This document shows, in pieces, positions 1-9,404 of a stretch of 64,000 nucleotides of DNA (its first letter is position 1; each line of letters starts with the position of its first letter). The stretch spans positions 7,397,058-7,461,057 of the forward strand of contig SCHM01000003.1 in the NCBI GenBank assembly GCA_004123355.1, given 5' to 3'. Made by a program: the position numbers and the translations under genes. Source of the DNA: Amphirosellinia nigrospora (lineage: Eukaryota > Ascomycota > Sordariomycetes > Xylariales > Xylariaceae). The notes below the pieces were generated by a model. The model ran no database searches. It was not told where the DNA came from and was given only the letters and a program-made list of their open reading frames with translations.

Positions 1-458
1 TCTGCGGCAAATTTCTGCAGCCTTGTGTCAAGTTTGCCATGGCTCGATCGGCGAATTGTGACGCCTAATCTACTAAGCCTAGTGAGTGTATCGTCTATTA
101 TCTGAGCTACTGCCTGCACTCCGTTTATCTCGTATTGCGCTTCGAGGTCCGCTGGCATGATGTTTTCCCTGTCTTGGATTTCAGCTTCAGCTATGCACCG
201 TTGTAGGTTGCGGCGGAGGATATCTAATAATCTAGCAACAAGGTCTTGAAGCTCTGGGATATTTCGGAGCCTCGTATCTAGGCATTGGCTCTTCCGAGCA
301 AAGACGCCTAGGTTTGCGGCCCATATAGCAAATCGTTGCTGAAACTCGGCACATATCTCTGCCTTAATAGTCCCCCGGTCGCCTTGCAACTTGTCGAAGA
401 AGTTTTCGCACTCGCAGGCTAACCTGTAGAGAGAATCTTCGTCATCAATGTTTGACAT
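1..458 (-). CDS. N-terminal part of a fungal NLR/C2H2-type helical-domain protein (runs off the window)
   Basis: An open frame begins at the ATG at 456-458 and reads without stops to the left edge (152 codons), so only the N-terminus is present. It starts MSNIDDEDSLYRLACECENF and contains a helical stretch with the pattern EFQQRFAIWAANLGVFA followed by LDTRLRN and repeated leucines. That pattern is known from the N-terminal helical region of large fungal proteins that continue into C2H2 fingers, ankyrin repeats or NACHT modules; which of these follows cannot be seen. It is transcribed away from the subtilase gene, with about 210 bp between the two starts. It does not appear among ordinary complete ORFs because it is truncated by the window. 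The family assignment is from memory of the motif, not from an alignment. Confidence 0.6.
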   Translation of the reverse strand, partial: MSNIDDEDSLYRLACECENFFDKLQGDRGTIKAEICAEFQQRFAIWAANLGVFARKSQCLDTRLRNIPELQDLVARLLDILRRNLQRCIAEAEIQDRENIMPADLEAQYEINGVQAVAQIIDDTLTRLSRLGVTIRRSSHGKLDTRLQKFAA

Positions 459-670
459 CGTGCTTCGGGTTATTTCATAGATGGCATAAGAACCAAAACT
501 CAGGTCGCGCGTAGGGGTGATTTATAAGGTCTTATGAAGAGGAATGTCAGGCGACGCGCGGGGTAAGGCAGAGTTGCTTATGATTGGAGCTTATAACTCC
601 AGCTTGGATTGGCTGGTTTAACGAGGGGGCACTATGACATTGCCAACTAGAACTTCGTAAGCTGAATGGG

Positions 671-3619
671 TTGTGGGCCTGCGCTTTAGGGACTATTTCT
701 CTTATTTCTGCGTCAGTTAACTTGTCATCGCATAATTTTAGGCCTCATTTCTATCTTCATGTGCTGCAGAGGAGCAGGATGCCCTACCTGATTCAGTCTA
801 TCGAATGGCGGTTGCTCCAGGAGCTCGGGCGCCTGGTACGGCCAAAATTGGCTCGGTACCATATCCAATGGGACCTAACCCATGATAATATAGGGGCATC
901 ATCTCAAGCTGAGCATTTTGAAGTCGAGCTTCGGCAAGCCTTGTTCACCGAGGAACTTTCTACGGATCTGGATCAAAAAAACTACGATCAATGCCAAACC
1001 AAGTTAATGGCGCTATGTTCGTTGATGGATGGCCTCGTCAGGGCCCAGAGTGTCTACCTCGGCCCACCGGCCGCGCCCTATCCCCGTTTGAGCGCGTTTA
1101 TAAATTCTTAGGATCAGTATCCGAACCTCTTGACCTTATACATGGCCCCAACGAGACGCTTTTCAAGCTTCCTGGAAGCCCTCATGAGCTGAAAGAATGC
1201 TTACGAATTGTTTCCGAGTGTAACTTTGCCCTCGGTCAACTACTCAAACCCACTATACCGGTGGTGACAACGAGGCCGCCCGGAAGCGCAAAGGGGAAAG
1301 AGGCGTGGAAAAAAGCGAGACTTCGAAAACATACCACATTTATACTCAGTGCCTTATTTAAACACTTCAGGTGCGGCAAATCACATGAAGTATTGTTGAA
1401 ACTCACTAAGGATCTCGATGAGGATGCTGCATTGCCAAGTCTCCAGTTTTTTCTTTCATTATGTACAGAAATTGAATCGTGGCAAGAGGCATGGTGTGAA
1501 TCTGTTGCGCTGTAAGTTATTCATTTTTCGTCTCTGTTGCACGGATCTTTCCCTAATCTAATTTAAGGAATATGACTTCTGTTTCATTCATTCCCGACAT
1601 ATGTGAAGGTCTCAGACAGCAGGCCGGTCAGGGAAAGGCCTTGATACTCCTTCCTAAAGAGTATGCACTGTTTGGTGCCTGGGAATATTCCGCCTCCTCT
1701 GAAATTGATTTCTCCACCAAGGAATCTCTCCATCAACTAATTGTCGATGGGCTCTTCAAGCCTCATGACCTCAAAACTTTACTTAATGGGGCGTCTCCGC
1801 GCAAATTTAGCACTAAGGACAAGCGGAAACTTGCTGTCAAACTCGGGTTTTGCCTGATGGACTTCTTTGATGCCAACATTGCCACGAAACGTATTTATCT
1901 TTCAGGCTGCTCGGAATATAGTTCCCGGAGAGAATTTACATATCTGGGCTTCAACTCAAAGATTCCAGCAATACCCGATTCATATAACTTCGGGATGGGA
2001 CATCCTGCGCTCCTGTCCTTTGCGAAACTACTAATAGAAATCGACATTGGTGAAAGTATGGACCTATCTATCAGCCTCCATAATAGCCAAAATGCCAACG
2101 CCTACTTCCAGCTGATGTGTGTTGTGGACCGGCTGGAGCGAGAGAGAGATGACTCTTATGTCGAGGCGATTAGAGGATGCCTTATGGTTCATTCGGAGAT
2201 AGCGAAAGAGTTAAGGTCTCTTGGCCTCGAGGGTGAAGCGGCAGATCGTAGGATACGAAAAAAGATCTACAAAAAGGTTGTTAAGAAGCTCGAGCAAGGA
2301 CTTGACGAGTCAACTCCCAGGGCGGTCAACAAGCGTCAACGATCGATATCGCCTACTCGTGCTAGTTACTGGGAAGGAACTAAATGGTCCGAGTCTAAAA
2401 GATTAGCTTCGTATGCCGTCGAGTATGAACACGCGGTACCCAGAAATAAGAGACAACGAGCGTTTAGGTCAAAGTTAACCTCAGATGTGCGAAAGAGTGG
2501 CGAAAACGCGCACGTGGAAGAGGGGGCACCTCTAAAAGTGCTTCAGCCTAAGTCAACCCATTCACAGACCCAGCTTCAGCCACACGAAGAACTGGCAGCC
2601 CGCCGCGCCTCGATCACTGCGCATTGTTCGGATAACTGGTTTGCAGAGCTTGCAAACATGAACGCAGTAGTGAGGATCAAACCAAGGAACGAGATTTTCT
2701 ATCTCCCCAGATTAAGGTCGCCATTCTTGACACCGGGATCGAGAGCCAGCACTTGAATACTATTGCAGATTATCATGACTTCGTCAATGAGTCCAATTTG
2801 TCGTGTATAGATAGTACTGGGCATGGAACTAATGTGTTCCTCTTACTTCGAAAGGTTTGCGAAGACGCCCAGTACTTCATTGGGCGTGTTTGGGAGGGGA
2901 GCCAAGACACGGCCAAAACCCCAATACTCATGGAAAATGTAAGACAAACCCCCAACAGTGCAGCATGAAATCAGCTTAATATAACGAGAACTAACCTAAG
3001 CTTGATCAAAGGCAATCGACTACTCGAGAGAAGTCTGGAAAGTCGATATTATTGTCCTGTCTAGTGGATTTCGGACGGCACATAACAATATCGGAGACGC
3101 CATAGAACGGGCAAATATGGCAAGAATTCTCACTTTTGCCGCTCCTTCCAACTATGGAAATCTGAGCGATGTATACTATCCAGGACGGCTGTATGGCCTT
3201 GGCAAAGTCATATGCCTATTCTCAACGAATTCGATGGTGAGGAGCTCGACGACAAAGACGTTTAACCCTAGCCCACTCGACACAGCAGCACATAGAACGT
3301 TCGCAATACTTGGAGAAGACATAATTATAGAGAACCAAGAAGACGCACTGAACGGAACTTCTTATTCGACAGCTATTGGGCTGGTATCGCCGCTCGAATA
3401 CTCGATTTCTCGCGTCACACGCAGTTTAGAGAAAAAATAAAGAATATCGACGATCTGAAGAAAGTAGAGGGAATGCTGGCCGTATTCGGTAGGATGGCAA
3501 AGCGATCGGATAATGGATATCGATGTATTGCGCCGTGGGAAATATGCCCCCTCCAGAGGAAGGGATGGAGCGGCGTGAAGCCCGTCAGCATCAGCAATCT
3601 GCGGTTTTCGATGAATTGA
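671..3619 (+). CDS. DUF7580-like domain plus subtilisin-like serine peptidase (S8), frame broken at three homopolymers
   Basis: The first two thirds resemble the fungal DUF7580 region, a kinase-like helical domain found in NLR-related proteins (LGFCLMDFFD... then FGMGHPALLSFAKLLIEIDI). The last third is a peptidase S8 domain with the whole catalytic triad: Asp in VAILDTGIE (about 2715), His in STGHGT (about 2820) and Ser in NGTSYSTAI (about 3355). Two introns join in phase: 1512-1567 (gtaagt...ttaag) and 2939-3011 (gtaaga...aaag). The frame slips by one base at CCCC 1082-1085, CCCC 2705-2708 and GGG 3378-3380; one more base at each site restores sensible protein. The start is uncertain: an AG at 768-769 could end a further upstream intron, so the true first exon may be missed. 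The function would be a cytosolic regulatory protease; a gasdermin-like gene lies 2.4 kb away. Confidence 0.75.
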
Positions 3620-3753
3620 AAGAGGCCCTTAAGAATATCCATAGATCTTAACGAAGTCGAATGCGACAAACATCGCCATCATTCTCATTGTCAGCTATCC
3701 TAGTGTTGATTTATAATAACTGCACACTAAATTCCCATTCCATTTACAAGGGG

Positions 3754-4127
3754 TTGAGTTACGGATCTGCAGGCTCTGGTGGCTGTGCCCCACCACTAGC
3801 CACAGCACCCGTAATCTCCACTTGCAGTAACTGCCACTTGTAGTGAATGCAGTTGCAGTGAATGAAGGCAGGCACTGGCAGTGAATGCAGCTGCCCCACG
3901 CGGGTATTTAAGCAGCTGCCTATAATGTAGATTTAGACCTTCCTTCTTTCCTACTTTATCTGTAGATTTTATATGCAATATACCACATATGCTGGAGCCT
4001 TGTCTCTTCGAGTGTGTGAAGCGTACAGGTTGAATTGCTCGTGCTGAGTTGTCCTGTGCAAGCTTCAGGGGCCTGGCTAAGGAGTTGTCAAACCGAGTAA
4101 GATAGATATAAGTGTGAGACATAACAC
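3754..4127. mobile_element. Possible solo LTR remnant (Copia/Gypsy-type, uncertain)
   Basis: A stretch of about 374 bp begins TGAGTTACGGATCTGCAGG and ends GACATAACA, giving imperfect inverted TG..CA-type ends. It has a small stem-loop near the left end (GTGGCTGTG/CACAGC), several degenerate copies of GCAGTGAATG, and a TATA-like TATTTAA near 3905 followed by a pyrimidine-rich run, the usual order within an LTR. No clear 5-bp target duplication flanks it and no internal coding region adjoins it, so it is at best an old solo LTR. It could also be another short repeat family. Confidence 0.35.
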
Positions 4128-4165
4128 ATATCAGGAACGCATAATTTACCCTAAATGGTGATTAA

Positions 4166-5649
4166 CTACTCTTCTTTATTAGAACCCCCTTCAGCTGGGA
4201 TTGCTGATCTCTCGCCCTTCTTTTTCGGCTTCCCATGAGATACGATACGACTCCATGACCTAAAGCTGACTCTTCGCGCAGTCAAGGTTTCGAGAAGATA
4301 TTTTGTTTCCTCATCAACAACACATCTATTTAACTCGGCTACTGAGTCAATAGCAGTCGCTAACTTTCGACGGGCATCTGTAACCAGTTGAAACCCTGCG
4401 ACGTCCACATATCTTGCGGCTTCATTCTCCCTTTCTAATCCGATAATTCCCCTCGATCTGTAATATGGAACGATCTTTTTGTGTCGATGGATTAACAATG
4501 CCGTATGCAAAGCTAATAGCTTAATTCGGCCGAGAAGAAGTTCATCTTCGTTGATACCCGCAGTAGTTATAGGCGATTCTGCCAGTTGAAGAACATATGC
4601 AACAGTCTTACAATATTCCCATGCATCGTCATGAATCGGTTCTGGATAGGAATATAAATATTCCTCGGTGGTGAGCTGTATGAGAAATCTCGCAAGTCTC
4701 GTGGAGTAGTTAGAGACATGGCGTATCACCCAAGTAGGCGTTCCGAAAGTAAATGGATATGCCTCAAGTACACTGACAGCAGCGTCTGGTTCTAGATCGG
4801 CTCGTCGTTCTTTAGGCTGACTAGGAAAGTATTCGACTATAGCCTAGAGGATAACGCCAACAGCATTAGCGGTCATAGTCGATCAACTAAAACTATCACG
4901 TTCTGCAGTGTAAGGGACGAAAATACCTCTAAAACAGCGAATTGGTCCTCAGTAGACTTGATCGTCTTCTGTTTAAGATTTTCCCAAGGGACATCCTCAT
5001 CTTGAGGATCTACGTCTAAGTCAAAATTGTCGATCAATGGCTTATAGAAGAGGCCTTTTGGGCTTTGACTCGAAACCATGGCGATCGTCATAGTTCCTAT
5101 CTCAACTTTAAACGGTATGTGGGCGTCGTATAACAATGCTATATCGTGTGTAAGGAAACGGCACAAGTCTTGCACCTGCTGGGTGGTTAATTTGGGTAGG
5201 TGGCGCTTCTTCGAACAATGAAGTCGAGTCGTGAGCGACCAATAGCCGGCCTCAGGATATTGTAGCTTAATGTACTCCATGATGCCGCGCTCGATTTCGC
5301 GCTCGATTTCGCGCTCATCTTTTGCTATGATAGAAGGAACCACACCAACTAGTCCAAGGGTCATGATTTTTCTAAACCAGGATAGAGCGCGATCGTAGTC
5401 CTCTGGGCGATAACGAGGTGATTTCATCCCTGGTCTCGGTCTCGTCTGATTCGGCATCGGTGGCTGCGGCGACTCTGCCGAACGTTTCTTGAGAACTCTG
5501 CCGTGAGCGATCATCTTAAGGAGGGAGGTATTATCTATTTGGAACTTCCTGCGGAGCTTGCGGAGCAAGCTGGGCGAGTGACGCATTGCCTGCCGCTTGA
5601 TCTGTGTGTAGTCTTGACGTAGGTCAGAATCGCTACCAGAGTCAGACAT
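4166..5649 (-). CDS. Conserved-looking protein of unknown function, intact, one intron
   Basis: Two exons (5649-4900 and 4843-4166) flank a clean 56-nt intron (gtgata...cctctag, with gctaat before the acceptor). The phase-0 join gives 475 residues with no frame break. I chose the ATG at 5649 (MSDSGSDSD...) because an acidic-serine start is more typical than the extra 38 residues from the in-frame ATG at 5763. The N-terminal 100 residues are basic, serine- and proline-rich. Two near-identical EREIE units sit near residue 115. The middle and C-terminal parts look alpha-helical, and the tail is lysine-rich (GKPKKKGERS). No catalytic motif, membrane span or signal peptide is visible and I do not recognise the family. 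It lies between the subtilase gene and the gasdermin-like gene, transcribed in the same direction as the latter. Confidence 0.8.
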
Positions 5650-6007
5650 AGTTAAGAAGTTGGTGTCGATGATGAACAACGATGAGTGTAAGCTGGGGAA
5701 GAAAGACTTCCATGCTAAGTCTATGATTTTATATTTACCTAGTGTTGTTTGTGTGCAAGGCATCCTAAATGCGTGTATCTGTGTAGCGCCTCAGGTCGGG
5801 ATATTTAAAAATGTTTAAGTGACAAAGTTAATTAGTTCACGCGTGTCGGGCGCGTACAAGTTGAACTAGAAAACCGGGCTAAAAGCTTTTTGGTGCGCTT
5901 GAAAGTGAGACAGGGGCAATGGAGGCCCCATAATTCTGACAACGCCACCTACCAGCCATGGGCTGGGCATCACGTCCAGGACATACTAATATCGGTATAT
6001 AGAAGTA

Positions 6008-7036
6008 TTAGATACAATAAAAATGTGATTTTAAACCGGGGTGTTTAGTACCATTCATAAAAACTTCATTTATTATATATCTCAAGTGTGATTGATTCGT
6101 GGCGAAGCTGCCAGTAATTTCGACGACGGAGATCAACTCAAAATCACCAAGCAACGGCAATAAACTCGGAGGAGAATGATCAAAGGATGAAAACTTCCTC
6201 CGCGTAGGTTTCCGGGGGCTAATGATATCCTCATAGATATGCCCACCCGCTTTCAATCGAGTTTTAATGAGCTCTAATGCTTCTTCATAATTATCATCTG
6301 CACTGAATGTAGCGCCTTCCGATAATGTTGCCCAGGACCATGTCTTATCAAGGAGCCCTTTCGTAACCTTTGCGACCCTAACCGCAAAGACGAAGTCATC
6401 CACTTGTCCAGAGGACCAAGACTCCTTGCCAGTTAAGACATCAAACCCGCCACCTGCGCCCGCAATATTGGACGCGCCGGCTGTTGCTTCCGCATTGAGA
6501 CCGTGCTCTTTTTTCTCGCTCTCTAGAAGCCTCGCCTTGCGTCCCACCATGATCCCTGTGATGAGATATAAGGATGGGCTCTTGATGAGCCAAGTCTTGT
6601 GCTTGTGTATATAACTCTCGACCTCGTCCGTTTCCATGGTATCATCGACATAGCTCTGTGTGATGTTTACAGTAAATGTCTCGAGTCTTTCAAACTCCCA
6701 ACAGCGACTGACTGCCTTTTTGAAGGCGATACCCGCACCAAGACCAATATTTACGCCGAAAGCAGCTGCGACGGGGGCATCAGCCTTCGTAGTGACGTCT
6801 ATATGACCCTCATCAGTCGATTTCCACTCAAAGTTGTAAGCCCTCCCAGTCACAACTGGCATACTGGGTGGGTATTCCAGTGGCCCAGTTTCCGGGTTGA
6901 TGATGTCGATTAACTTGGTGTTTGTCACTAGATGACCAATTGACAGGGATCCTTTGGATTTGCCTATGCCGCAGTTTGGTATAGTTGGGGGGTTATGGTA
7001 GCTGTGCCGTAGCACAAACCAGCATCTGTCTGTCAT
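6008..7036 (-). CDS. Widespread fungal protein family with gasdermin-like layout
   Basis: An intact single-exon ORF of 342 residues starts MTDRCWFVLRHSY. It matches my memory of a common, multi-copy Pezizomycotina family with the landmarks GHLV...DIINPETGPL, YNFEW, a hydrophobic glycine/alanine hairpin (PVAAAFGVNIGLGAGIAFK), CWEFERLETF, SLYLITGIMVGR and DDFVFAVRVAKV. The order of amphipathic strand, LETFTV-type strand, 'LY-hydrophobic-T' strand, glycine-rich loop and 'FVFAVRV' strand is colinear with the metazoan gasdermin N-domain landmarks (LYVV.EV, then AFRV..L). From this I infer a possible pore-forming gasdermin-like fold, with the last ~90 residues as a candidate inhibitory tail. There is no signal peptide, so it is probably cytosolic. 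The subtilase gene at 671-3619 is a plausible activating partner. The family assignment is fairly secure; the gasdermin link is not. Confidence 0.6.
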   Translation of the reverse strand: MTDRCWFVLRHSYHNPPTIPNCGIGKSKGSLSIGHLVTNTKLIDIINPETGPLEYPPSMPVVTGRAYNFEWKSTDEGHIDVTTKADAPVAAAFGVNIGLGAGIAFKKAVSRCWEFERLETFTVNITQSYVDDTMETDEVESYIHKHKTWLIKSPSLYLITGIMVGRKARLLESEKKEHGLNAEATAGASNIAGAGGGFDVLTGKESWSSGQVDDFVFAVRVAKVTKGLLDKTWSWATLSEGATFSADDNYEEALELIKTRLKAGGHIYEDIISPRKPTRRKFSSFDHSPPSLLPLLGDFELISVVEITGSFATNQSHLRYIINEVFMNGTKHPGLKSHFYCI

Positions 7037-9404
7037 TGGAAGAATAACTTCTGGGAGTACTGAATGTGCACTACTTCAAAGAGACACGTTCAAATCAAGA
7101 CGCAGAAAATATGTTTGCTACAATAGAAGCTATCATCAAAGCAAGAGACTAATTGAGACGGAACCCATAGGTGCTTAAATATGCGGGCTAGGGCGGGGTA
7201 ATGGCTTTTGCGTTCCACCTTTATTGGCAGCCTGATTAATGCAGAAGGGGCGCAGTATTTAGGCAACAATGGATACACAGCCATTTTAATAGTCAAATAC
7301 CTCATATACTATAAGCTCGTTGAAATGTGAGGTATATATGAGCGAAGTATTCAACTGGCTAACTATATGACAGAGTAGGCGAGATGACCTGCTTATATAC
7401 ATGCCGGGTGCCTCGTGCTCTTGTATAGTATCCGAAATGAGTCCTTGACCTAATCCACCTTTAATGAAGCTTTCAGAGATCATGACGTCGCATATGTAAG
7501 CAGGTCTCTCCACTTCACTTACATATACCCCTGTAAAGTGTACAGGATGTTCAAGCAGAAGTTAATGCAAGTTAGCAGGGCCTAACGAATCGCGGTTCAC
7601 TCTGTTATATTCAACATACATACAATCGGGGACTAATTTGCAGTCCAATGGAAAGGGGAAGTCTATTACCTATCTCCTTCTTTTCCCCTCCTCGACCATT
7701 CGGATTCGAGCTTCACAAGTTTGGAGATTGCGCTTATATTAATACTGATTTATATTTCCTCTTTAACGTAGAACACTATAAAACGCTACCAAAGCCGCAT
7801 TGCCATTTTATCCACCTCGCCATGAGAACTTGCGAATCAACCGTTGAACGATGTCTGGTATGCGGATTGGCGGATTGGCTATTTACTGCGGCATTAAGAC
7901 CTGGCCCCGAACTTGCTTAGACACTCATCATAGCTACATAGACGATGCTGAGTCTGGCTGGCTTCCACTCATTTGCTTCATCCATGTCCATCAGATGGCT
8001 TTGGAAGGGTCAGTAGACCTTCCCCTCGCAGAGGACCGCCGACACATTGCTTTTTAAGTCACCATTGGGGAGTCGCGCCCTTCTTGAAGTTAAGTAGGCG
8101 AGACTTTGCCAGGCTTAGCGAGAATGTGCCGTAAAAGAGATTTCGACAAACTTTCAGGAATGCAATAATCGCTGCACACAAGCTCGGCGTTAGGTATCTT
8201 TGGATCGAGGGCTCATAAAGGAGATCAGAATCGCACTAAGAAGCGGGGAACATAGCAATAGTCTATAGTAACGCTCTTCTCATGTTGGCAAACATGAGGA
8301 TTTCGTTGGTCTATGGTATAAAAAAGTTGAATGGTACTGCAGGTGTAGCTTTCCGAGCTTACTGACAAGCTTGGCGCCATAGGTCGTCTAAGAAGAACAT
8401 TCTCGCCAACCATAGAAACAGACCATATAGCTAGACTCTAGAGCGAGCACACAATTAGCGGCCTTTCATGGGAAAAAGCCACCAATGATGGCCAAAGAGT
8501 TGGCGATTACAGACGTAAAGTGAACTAGTTCGCCCTCATTTATAATAGCCAACCCTCTCACCCTTTTCTCTCGATAGCTCCTTCCTCGTCTTGGGGTTTA
8601 GGGGAAGGTGTTGTGAAATGCAACATTCCTGTCCTATTTTTTTAGAAAATCTATACATCACTCTGGTGTCTTCTAGTGAGTTTTGAGAGCTTTGGGCAGT
8701 GTTATTGAAGTTAGGGGTTGACTTATCGACATTGGTGCATCCGATGGCCGAACCTCGAGAGACCTGTGATACATAGACAAATATTTCAGGATCTCCCTTA
8801 ACGACTTGCTCTACCAACACTGGCCAAATATACTACACATAATCAATAAAAACAGATACCGAGAAAGTACTAGTCATTCCTCATTTCTCAAAAGTCAAGC
8901 AACGAACCTTGGTAGACCCCTTTTATGAGCGGCTTGGGCTCGTATGAACGGTTTCGAATAGTAGGCAGGAATTTCTTCGTGGGGGATACACCCCTTGAAC
9001 ATCTATACGTTTATGGTCTTTATTATTTCCCAGGACTAGCGGTAGAAATGTGGCTCATGCATTCACCTTCGAAGATTTTGAGCGGTGAGATTTTCGAACC
9101 TCGAGACTAGTGTAGGCTTTTGTTGCAGTTGACATCTACAGGACTTGGCAACGCGAATGCTAAACCCTGAATACGAGCATAGTAAACTAAAGTCCTCGTA
9201 GTTTCTATGCGTTGACGTTCAGGCTTTGAGATCTCCGAACGAAAATCGTAACAAATAGGGTTTCTCATTTCCTCAAATCATGGATGGGTATACTGCTCCT
9301 ACGGCACCGAGTGGTTCTTTTGCTTTTCATACTCATAGTTCATTTATCCTTCCCATAGACATGTATAGCGCTCATTTTTCTCTTCTGCGACTCGCAATAG
9401 CTCA
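7037..9404. other. 2.4 kb with no gene I can support
   Basis: Base composition is ordinary. There are several short ORFs on both strands, none with a recognisable motif or a convincing intron partner. The best of a poor set is a 94-codon minus-strand ORF at 8536-8820, with a possible acceptor just upstream; I could not extend it. The stretch separates the gasdermin-like gene from the OTU-like gene, whose 3' end is at 9405. Confidence 0.5.

Noticed and set aside
2639-2710. Short intron explaining the frame change before the subtilase Asp motif
   Set aside because: Candidate introns of 41 or 44 nt (donors at 2670 or 2667) would remove conserved-looking protein (NAVVRIKPRNEIFYLP); one missing base at CCCC 2705-2708 explains it more simply.
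3796-4122. 108-codon minus-strand ORF
   Set aside because: It lies within the suspected solo LTR, is built from the GCAGTGAATG repeats and shows no protein motif.
8055-8125. 5S rRNA-like stretch
   Set aside because: Only a few words resemble 5S rRNA and no 5S secondary structure could be built.
8536-8820. 94-codon minus-strand ORF as a gene
   Set aside because: No motif, no intron partner that keeps a frame and no start context; described only as the best of a gene-free stretch.
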